A stretch of DNA of 64,000 bases from Actinomadura cremea (GTDB taxonomy: Bacteria > Actinomycetota > Actinomycetes > Streptosporangiales > Streptosporangiaceae): positions 310,001-374,000 of the forward strand of contig NZ_BMRF01000001.1 of the NCBI RefSeq assembly GCF_014648495.1, given 5' to 3'. Position 1 is the first letter of the stretch. The number at the start of each line of letters is the position of its first letter. The position numbers and the translations under genes are program-made. The notes beneath the pieces were generated by a model. It was not told the DNA's origin. It saw nothing but the letters and a program-made list of their open reading frames with translations, and did no database searches. Shown piece by piece: positions 1 to 12,188 of the stretch.

Positions 1-51
1 CGTCGTCTTCCCGGACGCCTGCAATCCGACCAGCACCGCGACCTCGACCAC
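1..51 (-). CDS. P-loop ATPase/kinase, 5' end only
   Basis: Only the first 17 codons lie in the window. Reading leftward from a GTG at 51-49 gives VVEVAVLVGLQASGKTT, whose GLQASGKT is a Walker A loop of the kind that starts small predicted kinases and zeta-toxin-like ATPases. A purine-rich stretch, AGGATGGGGG, sits just upstream of the GTG as a possible ribosome binding site. The rest of the protein is outside the window, so the family cannot be settled. Confidence 0.5.
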   Translation of the reverse strand, partial: MVEVAVLVGLQASGKTT

Positions 52-258
52 ACCCCCATCCTGCCTGGGCCGGGGCCGCGCCGGGCATGCCGTCCTTCGA
101 CGATCAGCGCGATCCGGGACGCCGCCCGCTCGGACATGGTGCGTCAATGGTTCGTCATTTCCCAGGTCACGATCGCCCTCGACGCCCCCCGGCGAGTTGA
201 TGACTTGCGAATTCACGCATGCGCGGTATGCGGAGCGGGGAAGCCTGACCGGCCCGGC

Positions 259-301
259 GAGAACGTTTTACCAACGCATTCACGTGAGAACGTAGATTCT
301 C
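259..301. promoter_or_regulatory. GAGAACGT repeats upstream of the BCCT gene
   Basis: GAGAACGT occurs at 259-266 and again at 286-293. The second copy is half of the inverted repeat GAGAA-N6-TTCTC at 286-301, which ends 16 bases before the transporter start. This could be an operator, but no regulator is assigned. Confidence 0.25.
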
Positions 302-317
302 GGGAAAGGCTCGGATC

Positions 318-2048
318 ATGACCGATCACGGGACCGACCGAGAGCCGCATCACGACGCGCCGCCGGGCTCCATCGAGGGACGTGCACGGACTGACTGGGC
401 CGTGTACGGGATCAGCGCCGTCGTGGCTCTGGCGTTCGTCGTCTGGGGAGTCGCCTGGACCGACAATTTGAGCAGCGTCGCGCAGGACGTGCTCGACTGG
501 CTGCTGGCGAACATCGGCTGGCTGTTCGTGTTGGCCGCCACCGGCTTCGTGGTGTTCTCGCTCTGGCTGGCGGTCAGCAAGTACGGGCGGATCCCGCTCG
601 GCAAGGAGGACGACGAGCCCGAGTTCCGCACCGTTTCCTGGATCGCGATGATGTTCAGCGCGGGCATGGGGATCGGCCTGATGTTCTTCGGCATGGCGGA
701 GCCGCTGACCCACTACGTCGACCCGCCCCCCGGGACGGACGCGCCGCAGAGCGAGGCCGCCATCGAGACGGCGATGGCGACCACCCTGTTCCACTGGTCG
801 CTGCACCCCTGGTCGATCTACGCGGTGCTGGGCCTGGCCATCGGCTACGGGCACTACCGGCGCGGGCGCAAGCAGCTGGTCAGTTCGGCGTTCGCGCCGC
901 TGTTCCCGAAGGGGCGCGGCGAGGGCACCGGCGGCAAGATCATCGACATTCTGGCGCTGTTCGCGACGCTGTTCGGCTCGGCGGCCTCGCTCGGGCTCGG
1001 CGCGCTCCAGATCCAGTCGGGCATGCAGGAGGCCGGGTGGATCGAGTCGCTCAGCGACTCGGTGCTCGTACTGATCATCGTGGTGCTGACGATCTGCTTC
1101 ATCCTGTCGGCGGTGTCGGGCGTCGCGAAGGGCGTCCAGTGGCTGTCCAACATCAACATGGTGCTGGCGGTGGTGCTGGCGTTCTTCATCTTCGTCGTCG
1201 GCCCGACCGTGTTCATGCTGGAGCTCGTCCCGACGTCGATCGGCGTCTACATCCAGGACTTCGGGCAGATGGCGTCCCGGTCGGGCGCCACCGGCGGCGA
1301 GGAGATGCAGACGTTCCTGTCCACCTGGACGGTCTTCTACTGGGCGTGGTGGATCTCGTGGTCGCCGTTCGTCGGGATGTTCCTGGCCCGCATCAGCCGG
1401 GGCCGGACGATCCGGCAGTTCGTCGCCGGCGTGATCATCGTGCCGAGCGTGGTCAGCCTGGCCTGGTTCGCGATCTTCGGCGGGGCGGCGATCCGGGACC
1501 AGCAGAACGGCAACGACCCCTACGGCAGCGGCGAGGCCGAGCAGATCACGTTCAACGTGCTGAAGGACCTGCCGTGGTCGGGCATCACCGCGGTGGTCGT
1601 GATGATCCTGGTGGCGATCTTCTTCGTGGCGGGCGCCGACGTGTCGTCCATCGTCATGGGGACGCTGTCGCAGCGCGGCTCGGTCCACCCCTCCCGCTGG
1701 ATCGTGATCTTCTGGGGTGCGGTCACCGGCGCCGTCGCCGCGATCATGCTGGTGATCGGCGGAGACAAAGCGTTGCAAGGCATTCAGAACATCACCTTCA
1801 TCGGGGCACTGCCGTTCACGATCGTGCTGATCGTCCTGTGCGTCGCCCTCGCGAAGGACCTGCGGGACGACCCGATGATGCGGCGGCAGCGCAAGGGCGA
1901 GGAGGTCCTCGAGGACGCGGTCGTCACCGGCTCGCGGGAGCACAGGGGCGACTTCGAGCTGGCGACCCGCCCCTCGAACAACGACGACGCCGGGAGCGCC
2001 GGCACCGGCGCGAGCACGATCGAGCGGCCCGACCTCGGCAAGAGCTGA
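318..2048 (+). CDS. BCCT family osmolyte transporter
   Basis: 576-residue integral membrane protein of the betaine/carnitine/choline transporter family, which imports quaternary ammonium osmoprotectants such as glycine betaine with sodium or protons. Family hallmarks are visible: FSAGMGIGLMFFGMAEPL near residue 115, and WAWWISWSPFVGMFLARISRG near residue 345 in the conserved core helix. About twelve hydrophobic segments occur, with charged N- and C-terminal tails. The start is an ATG at 318 preceded by GGGAAAGG. The gene converges with the WYL regulator with only three bases between the stop codons. Substrate specificity cannot be read from the sequence. Confidence 0.93.
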   Translation: MTDHGTDREPHHDAPPGSIEGRARTDWAVYGISAVVALAFVVWGVAWTDNLSSVAQDVLDWLLANIGWLFVLAATGFVVFSLWLAVSKYGRIPLGKEDDEPEFRTVSWIAMMFSAGMGIGLMFFGMAEPLTHYVDPPPGTDAPQSEAAIETAMATTLFHWSLHPWSIYAVLGLAIGYGHYRRGRKQLVSSAFAPLFPKGRGEGTGGKIIDILALFATLFGSAASLGLGALQIQSGMQEAGWIESLSDSVLVLIIVVLTICFILSAVSGVAKGVQWLSNINMVLAVVLAFFIFVVGPTVFMLELVPTSIGVYIQDFGQMASRSGATGGEEMQTFLSTWTVFYWAWWISWSPFVGMFLARISRGRTIRQFVAGVIIVPSVVSLAWFAIFGGAAIRDQQNGNDPYGSGEAEQITFNVLKDLPWSGITAVVVMILVAIFFVAGADVSSIVMGTLSQRGSVHPSRWIVIFWGAVTGAVAAIMLVIGGDKALQGIQNITFIGALPFTIVLIVLCVALAKDLRDDPMMRRQRKGEEVLEDAVVTGSREHRGDFELATRPSNNDDAGSAGTGASTIERPDLGKS

Positions 2049-2051
2049 CGG

Positions 2052-3005
2052 TCACCCGACCGCGTCCAGGCACCGCCGTGCCTGGGCGCGGAGGGCGTCG
2101 GCGAGTTCCGGCGGGCCGTCGACGACGGTGAAGCCGACCCCCACCGACGTGATCATCCACACGAGGTCGGCCGGGGTCTCGGCGCCGACGTGCAGCCGGC
2201 AGGTCCGGTCGTCCACGGCCTCGACCGCGCCCATGCCGGGCCAGACGCGACCGGCCGCCTCGGCGGCGGGGACGTGCAGGGCGAAGGTCGCCCGCACCGG
2301 CCAGGCCCGCGACGACAGGGTCCGCGCCAGGTAGGCGGCGACGTCGCCGTCCGGCGGCGGGCGCGGGACGAACCGGGGACCGGGCGGCGTGCGCGGGGTG
2401 AGCCGGTCCACGCGGAAGGTGCGCCAGCCGTCCCGTCCGGGGTCCCAGGCGACGAGGTACCAGTGGCGGCCGAAGCTGACGAGGCGGTGCGGCTCGACGG
2501 TCCGGACGGTGTCGCCGCGCGGGCTCCGGTAGTCGATGCGCAGGCTCTCGTTGCGGCGGCACGCGTCGGCGATCGCCATCAGCGTGCCGGGCTCGACGGC
2601 GGGGCCGGGCGGGGCGCCCGCCCGGACGGTCGCCGCGTTGAGCGTGTCCAGCCGGTACCGCAGCCGGGCGGGCAGCACGCGCTCCAGCTTGGCGAGCGCC
2701 CGCAGCGACGTCTCCTCGATCCCGGCGACCGAGCCGCCCGCCGCCGTGCGCAGCCCGACCGCGACGGCGACCGCCTCGTCGTCGTCGAGCAGCAGCGGCG
2801 GCAGCGACGACCCGGCGCCCAGCCGGTACCCGGCGGAGCCGCGCGTCGCGTGCACCGGGTACCCGAGGTCCCGCAGGCGCTCGACGTCCCGGCGGACGGT
2901 GCGGGGCGTCACGTCCAGCCGTCCGGCCAGTTCGGCGCCGGACCATTCGCGGTGGGTCTGCAGCAGCGACAGCAGTTTCAGCAGCCGCGCGGAGGTGGTC
3001 GGCAT
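2052..3005 (-). CDS. HTH/WYL domain transcriptional regulator
   Basis: 317 residues. The N-terminal HTH_11-type winged helix is seen in LLSLLQTHREWSGAELAGRL and TPRTVRRDVERLRDLGYPV (residues about 8-50). A WYL sensor domain follows (about 140-215), and a C-terminal WCX-like extension ends the protein. This is the YafY family architecture, in which the WYL domain senses a ligand. The gene diverges from the epoxide hydrolase gene, 63 bases away, and a palindrome lies in the gap. Local control of that hydrolase is therefore the simplest inference. Start is the ATG at 3005. Confidence 0.9.
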   Translation of the reverse strand: MPTTSARLLKLLSLLQTHREWSGAELAGRLDVTPRTVRRDVERLRDLGYPVHATRGSAGYRLGAGSSLPPLLLDDDEAVAVAVGLRTAAGGSVAGIEETSLRALAKLERVLPARLRYRLDTLNAATVRAGAPPGPAVEPGTLMAIADACRRNESLRIDYRSPRGDTVRTVEPHRLVSFGRHWYLVAWDPGRDGWRTFRVDRLTPRTPPGPRFVPRPPPDGDVAAYLARTLSSRAWPVRATFALHVPAAEAAGRVWPGMGAVEAVDDRTCRLHVGAETPADLVWMITSVGVGFTVVDGPPELADALRAQARRCLDAVG

Positions 3006-3023
3006 GGTCCCGAGTCTGCCGGA

Positions 3024-3050
3024 CGGTTAGGACCGGACCCGACCTAACCG
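3024..3050. promoter_or_regulatory. Inverted repeat in the WYL/epoxide hydrolase gap
   Basis: Perfect 8-base arms CGGTTAGG (3024-3031) and CCTAACCG (3043-3050), separated by 11 bases, sit centrally between the divergent WYL regulator and hydrolase genes. The arm-to-arm spacing of about two helical turns suits a dimeric regulator. Assignment to the WYL protein is inference. Confidence 0.5.
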
Positions 3051-3068
3051 CTTCCTAGCGTCCTCCCC

Positions 3069-4250
3069 ATGGACATCCGACCCTTCACGATCGACATCCC
3101 GCAGGACCTCCTGGACGACCTGGACGACCGGCTCGCGCGCACCCGCTGGCCGGACGAGCTGCCCGGCGTCGGCTGGAGCCGCGGCGTCCCCACCGGGTAC
3201 CTGCGGGAGCTGGCCGAGTACTGGCGCACCCGGTACGACTGGCGCGTCCACGAGGCCGCGCTCAACGAGCACCCGCAGTTCACGACCGTGATCGACGGCC
3301 AGAACATCCATTTCCTGCACGTCCGGTCGCCCGAGCCGGACGCCGTCCCGCTGCTGCTCCTGCACGGCTGGCCGGGGGCCTTCAGCGACTTCCTCGACGT
3401 CATCGGCCCGCTGTCGGACCCGCGCGCCCGCGGCGCGGACCCGTCCGCCGCGTTCCACCTGGTGATCCCGTCGCTGCCGGGCTTCGGGTTCTCCACGCCG
3501 CTCGCCGGGCCCGGCATGGGCACCGCGCGGATGGCGGCGGTGTTCGCGGAGCTGATGGAGCGGCTCGGGTACGGACGGTACGGCGTCCACGGGTACGACA
3601 CCGGGGCCTTGGTCGCGCCGGAACTGGGGAAGGCGGCGCCCGACCGGGTCGTCGGCGTCCACGTCAACGCGCTGCTCACGTTCCCGGCCGGGGTCGAGGG
3701 CGAGATGGACGGGCTGTCGGACGCCGAGCGCGAGCGGTGGACGCGGATGCTGAACTTCAACGACGGCTACCTGCAGTGCAACTCCAAGCGTCCGCAGACG
3801 GTCGCGTACGGCCTGCACGACTCGCCGTCCGGCCAGCTGGCGTGGATCGTCGAGAAGTTCAAGGAGCTGACCGCGCCGGAGGACGGGCTGCCCGAGGACG
3901 CCGTCGACCGCGACCGCATCCTGACCGACGTGTCGCTGTACTGGCTGACGGGCACGGCGGCGTCGGCGGCGCAGGTGTACTACGAGGAGAACACCGCGAA
4001 CGCCTGGTCGGACGGCGACTGGGGCGAGGGAACGGACGGCGGGACGGACGGCGGCTGGGAGCCGGAGCGCGGGACGGTGCCGACCGGCGTGCTCGTCTCG
4101 GCGCACGACGTCACGGTCCGCCCGTGGGCCGAGCGCGACCACGACGTCGTCCGGTGGACCGAACTCGGCCGGGGCGGGCACTTCCTCGCGATGGAGGAGC
4201 CGGACCTGCTCGTCGACGACCTCCGCGCGTTCTACGCGTCCGTCCGCTGA
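3069..4250 (+). CDS. Epoxide hydrolase (EHN/alpha-beta hydrolase)
   Basis: 393-residue protein with the N-terminal epoxide hydrolase domain ([21 protein letters not shown] onward, about 1-110) followed by the alpha/beta-hydrolase fold. The oxyanion segment HGWPG is at 99-103. The nucleophile elbow reads GYDTGA with Asp177 in the nucleophile position, as expected for epoxide hydrolases, which attack the epoxide through Asp. His371 in [10 protein letters not shown] fits the catalytic base. The family opens epoxides to vicinal diols. A small variation is GYDTG where GGDWG is more usual. Divergent from the WYL regulator. Confidence 0.9.
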   Translation: MDIRPFTIDIPQDLLDDLDDRLARTRWPDELPGVGWSRGVPTGYLRELAEYWRTRYDWRVHEAALNEHPQFTTVIDGQNIHFLHVRSPEPDAVPLLLLHGWPGAFSDFLDVIGPLSDPRARGADPSAAFHLVIPSLPGFGFSTPLAGPGMGTARMAAVFAELMERLGYGRYGVHGYDTGALVAPELGKAAPDRVVGVHVNALLTFPAGVEGEMDGLSDAERERWTRMLNFNDGYLQCNSKRPQTVAYGLHDSPSGQLAWIVEKFKELTAPEDGLPEDAVDRDRILTDVSLYWLTGTAASAAQVYYEENTANAWSDGDWGEGTDGGTDGGWEPERGTVPTGVLVSAHDVTVRPWAERDHDVVRWTELGRGGHFLAMEEPDLLVDDLRAFYASVR

Positions 4251-4256
4251 TGGAGG

Positions 4257-4296
4257 CCCGCGGCGTCCGGCGGGCGCGGATGCCGGACGCCGCGGG
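4257..4296. terminator. Bidirectional hairpin between convergent genes
   Basis: A perfect 15-base stem (4257-4271 with 4282-4296) around a 10-base loop lies between the convergent stops of the epoxide hydrolase and MpaB-like genes. It has no T-tract, as is common for actinobacterial terminators. Confidence 0.7.
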
Positions 4297-4324
4297 TCCC
4301 CGGCCCCGGGGACGGGACGCGCGG

Positions 4325-5146
4325 TCAGACGATCGCGAGGCCGCCCCGGATGCGGCGGCGCACGTCCCAGAGGTAGACGTTGAACGGGAACTCGCGGGCC
4401 GGGCGCGGCAGGACGCGGTTGACGCGGCCGAGCACGCGCATCTGCCGGTCGAAGCGGGCCTGGTCCCGAGGCGTCCAGCGGTAGCCGAGTTCGTCGCGGA
4501 ACGGCTGCGGCAGGAAACCGACCGTCTGGAAGCGGTGGAAGCGGCCGAGCAGCTGCGGGACGGGCGCGGGCAGGAACCGCAGCTCGGTGAGGTCGCGCAG
4601 GTAGCCGCGGGTGAGGTCGTCCATCTCGATCTCGGCGAGCGAGGCGTCCCAGTACTTCTGGAACGTCTCCCGGTCCGCGGGCCACATGTCCTCGGGCATC
4701 TGCAGGGTGGTGCCGAAGCGGGCGCCGTACCGGTAGAGGACGTCGCGGTGCTCCTCGGTCGGCTCCCCGTACAGGATCCGGTAGATGTCCTCGACGCCCA
4801 TGTAGAGGCAGGCGGCGACCCAGAGCTGCAGCTCGCGGTCGAACGCGTTGTAGGCGACGGGTTCCTTCGCGTTGACGTGCCGGTGGGAACGGTTGACCTC
4901 GCGGCGCATCGCGGCGCGCTCGTCCTCGGTGCCGAGCATGGCGACGGCGATGTAGCTGAGCGTCGTGCGGGCGCGCTTGATCGGGTGCTTGTCGACCCGT
5001 CCGCTGTCGACCGTGCTCTTCGCGACGCCGTGGCCCACGGGAAGGCGGGACAGTTGCATGACGACGTTCGCGGCGGCGGCCGCGAGGGCCAGGCCGCTGA
5101 TGGAGTCGATGACGACCTTCGGCGTCTGCTCCTGCGTCACGGGCAT
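4325..5146 (-). CDS. Oxygenase MpaB family protein (DUF2236)
   Basis: 273 residues matching the MpaB/DUF2236 family, whose members include the fungal mycophenolic acid oxygenase MpaB and latex-clearing protein Lcp. Visible signatures are MRREVNRSHRHV (the Arg/Val/His heme-pocket motif, near residue 80), AFDRELQLWVAACLYMGVEDIY and the C-terminal VRRRIRG segment. A hydrophobic stretch near the N-terminus may be a helix rather than a signal peptide. Family members are b-type heme oxygenases, but the substrate here is unknown. A palindrome lies in the upstream region. Confidence 0.85.
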   Translation of the reverse strand: MPVTQEQTPKVVIDSISGLALAAAAANVVMQLSRLPVGHGVAKSTVDSGRVDKHPIKRARTTLSYIAVAMLGTEDERAAMRREVNRSHRHVNAKEPVAYNAFDRELQLWVAACLYMGVEDIYRILYGEPTEEHRDVLYRYGARFGTTLQMPEDMWPADRETFQKYWDASLAEIEMDDLTRGYLRDLTELRFLPAPVPQLLGRFHRFQTVGFLPQPFRDELGYRWTPRDQARFDRQMRVLGRVNRVLPRPAREFPFNVYLWDVRRRIRGGLAIV

Positions 5147-5201
5147 ACGGGGGCCTCACTTCCCGAGGGAAACGATGGGGCGAGCTCCGTACCACTGTGC
5201 C

Positions 5202-5216
5202 GTAGTAAGTGACTAC
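5202..5216. promoter_or_regulatory. GTAGT-N5-ACTAC palindrome upstream of the MpaB-like gene
   Basis: GTAGT and ACTAC arms flank AAGTG about 55 bases upstream of the MpaB-like start. The size and symmetry resemble TetR-type operators. The regulator is not identifiable in the window. Confidence 0.3.
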
Positions 5217-5222
5217 TTGCAA

Positions 5223-5253
5223 GCGGGACGCCCGCGCCGCGCGGGCGTCCCGC
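5223..5253 (-). terminator. Hairpin terminator after the PEP mutase-like gene
   Basis: A perfect 13-base stem (5223-5235 with 5241-5253) with a 5-base loop lies just downstream of the minus-strand stop at 5260. Confidence 0.65.
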
Positions 5254-5259
5254 CGCTCC

Positions 5260-6000
5260 CTAGACCGGGTCCTGGCCCGCGCGGAGGCGTCCGGCGAACT
5301 CCTTCAGCACCTCCATCACGTGCATGTGCGGGAACGGCCCGTAGGAGACGCGGGCCGCGCCCGCGGCGGCCAGCTCGTCCAGGTGGGTCCCCGGGAGCTG
5401 GTTCACGTTGACCGGCCCCGGCAGGCCCTCGGCCAGCGCCTTCACGGTTTCCGCCGGGGCCATGATCGGGTAGACGCAGTCCGCCCCGGCCTCCAGGTAC
5501 CGGCGGCCGCGCGCGAGCGCGCCCTCCAGCGGGTCCGGCGCCTGCCGGATGAACGTGTCCGCCCGCGCGTTGATCACGAGCGCGTCCCCGGCCGCGGCCC
5601 GCACCTCGGCGAGGTACGCGGCCTGCTCCTCCGGGTCCACCAGGCCGTCGCCGCGGCTGTCCTCCAGGTTGCAGCCGGCCGCGCCCATCGCCAGCAGCCG
5701 CTCGACCAGCTCGCCGGGCGGCAGCCCGTACCCGGCCTCGGCGTCCACGGTGACCGGCACCTCGGCGACCCTGATCACCCGGGCGGCCGCGGCGAACATC
5801 TCGTCCACCGGCCCGCCCTCGCCGTCCGGGTAGCCGAGCATCGCCGAGATCGCCGCGCTCGCGGTGGCCAGCGCCGGGAACCCCGCCTCCTGCACCACCC
5901 GCGCGCTCGCCGCGTCCCACACGTTCGGCAGGACGAGCGGGTCCCCCGGCCGGTGCAGGTCGCGGAGCCGCGCCGCCCTGTCGTTCGCCTCGTCGGTCAT
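5260..6000 (-). CDS. Isocitrate lyase/PEP mutase superfamily protein
   Basis: 246-residue TIM-barrel protein of the PEP mutase/isocitrate lyase superfamily. The N-terminal pattern LPNVWDAASARVVQEAGFPALATASAAI and the metal-binding region VDAEAGYG are typical, followed by EDSRGDGL. The mobile-loop motif with the catalytic cysteine (KKCGH or KRCGH in true lyases) is absent. Lyase chemistry as in PrpB or AceA is therefore unlikely, and a mutase- or hydrolase-like activity on an oxaloacetate or phosphonate analogue is possible. Start is the ATG at 6000. The long open frame upstream is not coding. Confidence 0.85.
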   Translation of the reverse strand: MTDEANDRAARLRDLHRPGDPLVLPNVWDAASARVVQEAGFPALATASAAISAMLGYPDGEGGPVDEMFAAAARVIRVAEVPVTVDAEAGYGLPPGELVERLLAMGAAGCNLEDSRGDGLVDPEEQAAYLAEVRAAAGDALVINARADTFIRQAPDPLEGALARGRRYLEAGADCVYPIMAPAETVKALAEGLPGPVNVNQLPGTHLDELAAAGAARVSYGPFPHMHVMEVLKEFAGRLRAGQDPV

Positions 6001-6117
6001 CAGGTTCTCCCCTGTCTCCGGCTGATCATCTCCAGGTAGACGACGCAGCCCCCGTGATCTGTGACATCCCGGCGCGTACCCTCGAAGTCGATCATCAGTC
6101 TGCACGAGGGAGTGCGC

Positions 6118-7146
6118 ATGCTGCCGTGGTCGGCGGAACTCGCCGGACGCCTGGAGGAGCACGTCGTCAGCAGCGAGCTGCTGCGCGGCAACCCGCTGAA
6201 GGACCCGCACGAACGTCCGGTGCTCGTCTACACGCCGCCGGGCTACGACGACGAGCCCGACCGCCGGTACCCGTCCGTCTACGTCATCACCGGGTTCACC
6301 GGCCACGTCGGGATCTGGCGGAACCGGACGCCGTACCGGCGGCCGTTCCCCGAGACGGCCGACGCGGTGTTCGCGAGCGGCGAGGCCCCGCCCGCGATCG
6401 TCGTGTTCGTCGACGCGTGGACCGCGCACGGCGGCAGCCAGTTCGTCGACTCGCCCGGCACCGGCCGCTACCACTCGTACGTCTGCGACGAGATCGTCCC
6501 GTGGGTCGACGCGCGCTACCGGACGCTCGACGCGCCCGAGCACCGCGCGATCAGCGGCAAGTCGAGCGGCGGCTACGGCGCGATGATCACGCCGATGCTG
6601 CGCCCCGACCTGTTCGGCGCGCTCGCCACCCACGCGGGCGACGCCCTGTTCGAGTTCTGCTACCTGCCCGAGTTCCCGCAGGCCGTCCGGCACCTGCGCA
6701 AGTACGACGGCGACATCATGCGCTGGTGGGACGCCTTCAACGCGCGCGTCTCGTTCACCGAGCCCGAGGACATGGTCCTCCTCAACCTCCTCGGCATGAC
6801 GGTCTGCTACTCCGCCCGCGAGGACGGCACGCCCGAGCTGCCGTTCGACCCGGTCACCGGCGTGCTCCGGCAGGACGTCTGGGAGCGGTGGCTCGCCTGG
6901 GACCCGGTCCGGATGGTCCCGGCCCACGCCGACGCGATGCGCTCGCAGCGGGCGATCTGGATCGACGGCGGCACCCGCGACGAGTGGTACCTCGACGTCG
7001 GCGCGGAGGCGTTCCGCGCCGCCCTGCGGGACGCGGGCGTCGCGGACGACGTCGTCCGGTTCGAGCTCTTCGACGCGGGCCACGGCGGCATCGACTACCG
7101 CTACCCGATGGCCCTCGCCTGGCTCGCCCAACGCATCGCTCCCTGA
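6118..7146 (+). CDS. Putative esterase (esterase D/enterochelin esterase-like)
   Basis: 342-residue alpha/beta-hydrolase of the esterase family that includes Fes-like and esterase D enzymes. The segments VLVYTPPGYDDEPDRRYPSVY and VFVDAWTAHGGSQFVDS precede the elbow ISGKSSGGYGAM, which carries the nucleophilic serine. DAGHGGIDY near the C-terminus supplies the likely catalytic His. The start chosen is the ATG at 6118, preceded by GAGGGAG at good spacing; the frame is open further upstream to 6061. No signal peptide is seen, so it is probably cytoplasmic. A strong hairpin follows. Confidence 0.85.
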   Translation: MLPWSAELAGRLEEHVVSSELLRGNPLKDPHERPVLVYTPPGYDDEPDRRYPSVYVITGFTGHVGIWRNRTPYRRPFPETADAVFASGEAPPAIVVFVDAWTAHGGSQFVDSPGTGRYHSYVCDEIVPWVDARYRTLDAPEHRAISGKSSGGYGAMITPMLRPDLFGALATHAGDALFEFCYLPEFPQAVRHLRKYDGDIMRWWDAFNARVSFTEPEDMVLLNLLGMTVCYSAREDGTPELPFDPVTGVLRQDVWERWLAWDPVRMVPAHADAMRSQRAIWIDGGTRDEWYLDVGAEAFRAALRDAGVADDVVRFELFDAGHGGIDYRYPMALAWLAQRIAP

Positions 7147-7158
7147 CCCCGCAGCGCG

Positions 7159-7193
7159 GAAGGGCGGGACGGACGACGTCCGTCCCGCCCTTC
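7159..7193 (+). terminator. Hairpin terminator after the esterase gene
   Basis: A perfect 16-base stem (7159-7174 with 7178-7193) with a 3-base loop starts 13 bases after the esterase stop. Confidence 0.75.
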
Positions 7194-7238
7194 GCCATGA
7201 GCGGGCACTTTCCACTCGTTCACTGATATACGCCTTAA

Positions 7239-7304
7239 GAATTGAAAATCCAGTCATATATGGATTTATTGACTCCTTCCCCGTTTCGGAGTGCACTTCG
7301 GGAC
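7239..7304. repeat. Conserved noncoding block, copy 1
   Basis: This block upstream of the M4 protease matches 10098-10166. Shared features in the same order are AATTGAAAATCCA (ATTGAAAATCCA in copy 2), an 8-base spacer, TGGA...TTGAC, then TTCGGGAC. The first element is a near-palindrome (GGATT-GAA-AATCC in copy 2, one mismatch here). TTGAC could be a -35 element. It looks like a shared regulatory region. Confidence 0.5.
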
Positions 7305-7403
7305 AGCTCATCCGGATGAGACCCCCACCCCCCCGCCGACGCGGGCGCCGCCCGTCCCACAAGGACCGGACGCCCCTCGCCGGCCCCTGGAAGGAGCACC
7401 CCC

Positions 7404-10044
<2,641 letters not shown>

Positions 10045-10097
10045 CGTAACGCCAGGTCGGCGGGCGGTTTCAGTAGTTTCAGAACCTTGTTTCACAA

Positions 10098-10166
10098 GGA
10101 TTGAAAATCCAACACCGACTGGACTCGTTGACACCGGGCGCGTCCCCGCGGTGTGCTTTTCGGGAC
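10098..10166. repeat. Conserved noncoding block, copy 2
   Basis: It matches 7239-7304 with identical spacing through the first 35 bases and a 3-base length difference later. The left element is a perfect palindrome here. Unlike copy 1 it has no protease gene directly downstream; the next gene starts 230 bases away. Confidence 0.5.
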
Positions 10167-10284
10167 GGCCCTCCGGCCGCGGTGCGCGTCCGTGACGTCG
10201 CCCGTGGCCCCGAGGGCGAGTCCGACCGCGCGTCCACCCGCTCCGGACGTGCGCGGAGCGCGGCCGACCCCCGCCCGGCCGCGC

Positions 10285-10360
10285 GGCGAGCCCCTTCGTG
10301 TGCAGGGCTCGCCCCAGGAGGGCTGTACGGGACGAACTCTCGGCCCGTCCCGTACAGCCC
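10285..10360. terminator. Two consecutive strong hairpins
   Basis: The first is a 9-base stem (10285-10293 with 10305-10313). The second is a perfect 15-base stem (10320-10334 with 10346-10360). They lie 37 bases upstream of the DUF2277 start. They probably terminate transcription from the left, though a leader structure is possible. Confidence 0.5.
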
Positions 10361-10397
10361 CCTCCGGAATGTCGGTGCGCGTGGGCACAATGGGGGC

Positions 10398-10616
10398 ATG
10401 TGCCGCAGCATCAAGACGCTCCGCCCGCCGTTCACCGAGGGCGCGACCGACGAGGACGTCCGGGCCGCCGCGCTCCAGTACGTCCGCAAGATCTCCGGGT
10501 TCCGCGCGCCGGCCGCGCACAACGCCGAAGCGTTCGACCGCGCCGTCGAGGAGATCGCCGCCAGCACGGCCCGTCTCCTCGACACCCTGGAGGTGCGGGG
10601 CGCCCGCAGCGCCTGA
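10398..10616 (+). CDS. DUF2277 family protein
   Basis: 72-residue protein beginning MCRSIKTLRPPFTEGATDED, the highly conserved N-terminus of DUF2277, followed by AALQYVRKISGFRAPAAHN and a helical tail. The family is small, soluble and of unknown function. The invariant N-terminal Cys and the RxxSG-like helix suggest DNA or metal binding, but that is speculation. Start is the ATG at 10398. It converges with asd. Confidence 0.85.
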   Translation: MCRSIKTLRPPFTEGATDEDVRAAALQYVRKISGFRAPAAHNAEAFDRAVEEIAASTARLLDTLEVRGARSA

Positions 10617-10667
10617 CGCGACGCCGGCGGCCCGCGCACGCGGTGTGCACGGGCCCGTCCGGACGTG

Positions 10668-11723
<1,056 letters not shown>

Positions 11724-11861
11724 TCAGCCATTAACCCTACGCAACGCCGCCAAGTGACGTTCAAGGCGGCCGAGGTCCCCCTACGGGACCAGGGGAGTCT
11801 CAGGGGCGAATCAGGGCGAATCCGGATGTCAGAACTCGCCGCCGGTGGGCATGATCGAGGC

Positions 11862-12188
11862 ATGGACATGGAGAAGAACACCGCCCCGAGCAAGTCGCTG
11901 AGACGGACCCACGACGGACGGCTGGTCGCCGGCGTCTGCTCGGGCGTCGGACGGTTCCTGGGCGTGGACGCCAACATCGTCCGGCTCGGGCTCGCCGTCT
12001 TCACGCTGTTCGGCGGCGCGGGGATCGCCCTCTACGCGATCGGCTGGCTGCTGATGCCCGACGAGGGCGCGCCGAAGTCGATCGCCGAGGACCTCGCGAA
12101 GAAGGCCGGCGACTCCCCCGCGTTCCAGGACGCCGTCCGGAAGGCGAAGGACGCCGTCGGCTCCAAGAAGAAGACGACTTCCGTCTAG
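11862..12188 (+). CDS. PspC domain membrane protein
   Basis: 108 residues. The PspC domain spans about 12-70 (LRRTHDGRLVAGVCSGVGRFLGVDANIVRLG) with one strong transmembrane helix (LAVFTLFGGAGIALYAIGWLLMP), then a charged Lys-rich tail. PspC proteins sit in the membrane and take part in envelope stress responses, though many actinobacterial copies are uncharacterised. The start chosen is ATG 11862; ATG 11868 is an alternative. The stop codon overlaps the stop of the convergent MFS gene by two bases. Confidence 0.9.
   Translation: MDMEKNTAPSKSLRRTHDGRLVAGVCSGVGRFLGVDANIVRLGLAVFTLFGGAGIALYAIGWLLMPDEGAPKSIAEDLAKKAGDSPAFQDAVRKAKDAVGSKKKTTSV

Larger units (their letters stand above)
10045..10397. 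other. 353-base gene-free stretch with palindromes and hairpins
   Basis: No convincing gene is present; the open frame running through to DUF2277 has atypical composition for a protein. The stretch holds CCTTGT-TTC-ACAAGG (10085-10099) overlapping GGATT-GAA-AATCC (10098-10110), the second copy of the block seen before the M4 protease, and two strong hairpins just before the DUF2277 gene. Confidence 0.5.

Noticed and set aside
213-1943. 576-codon open frame antisense to the BCCT gene
   Set aside because: It is a shadow of a high-GC coding frame; its translation is low-complexity Arg/Asp/His-rich and resembles no protein.
3027-5222. 731-codon minus-strand open frame across the epoxide hydrolase and MpaB genes
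   Set aside because: Only its MpaB part is in the real gene's region and in another frame; the translation is compositionally absurd.
10101-10616. 171-codon frame through the intergenic stretch into DUF2277
   Set aside because: Only the last 72 codons match a family; the upstream part is Arg/Pro/Ala-rich and includes two hairpins.
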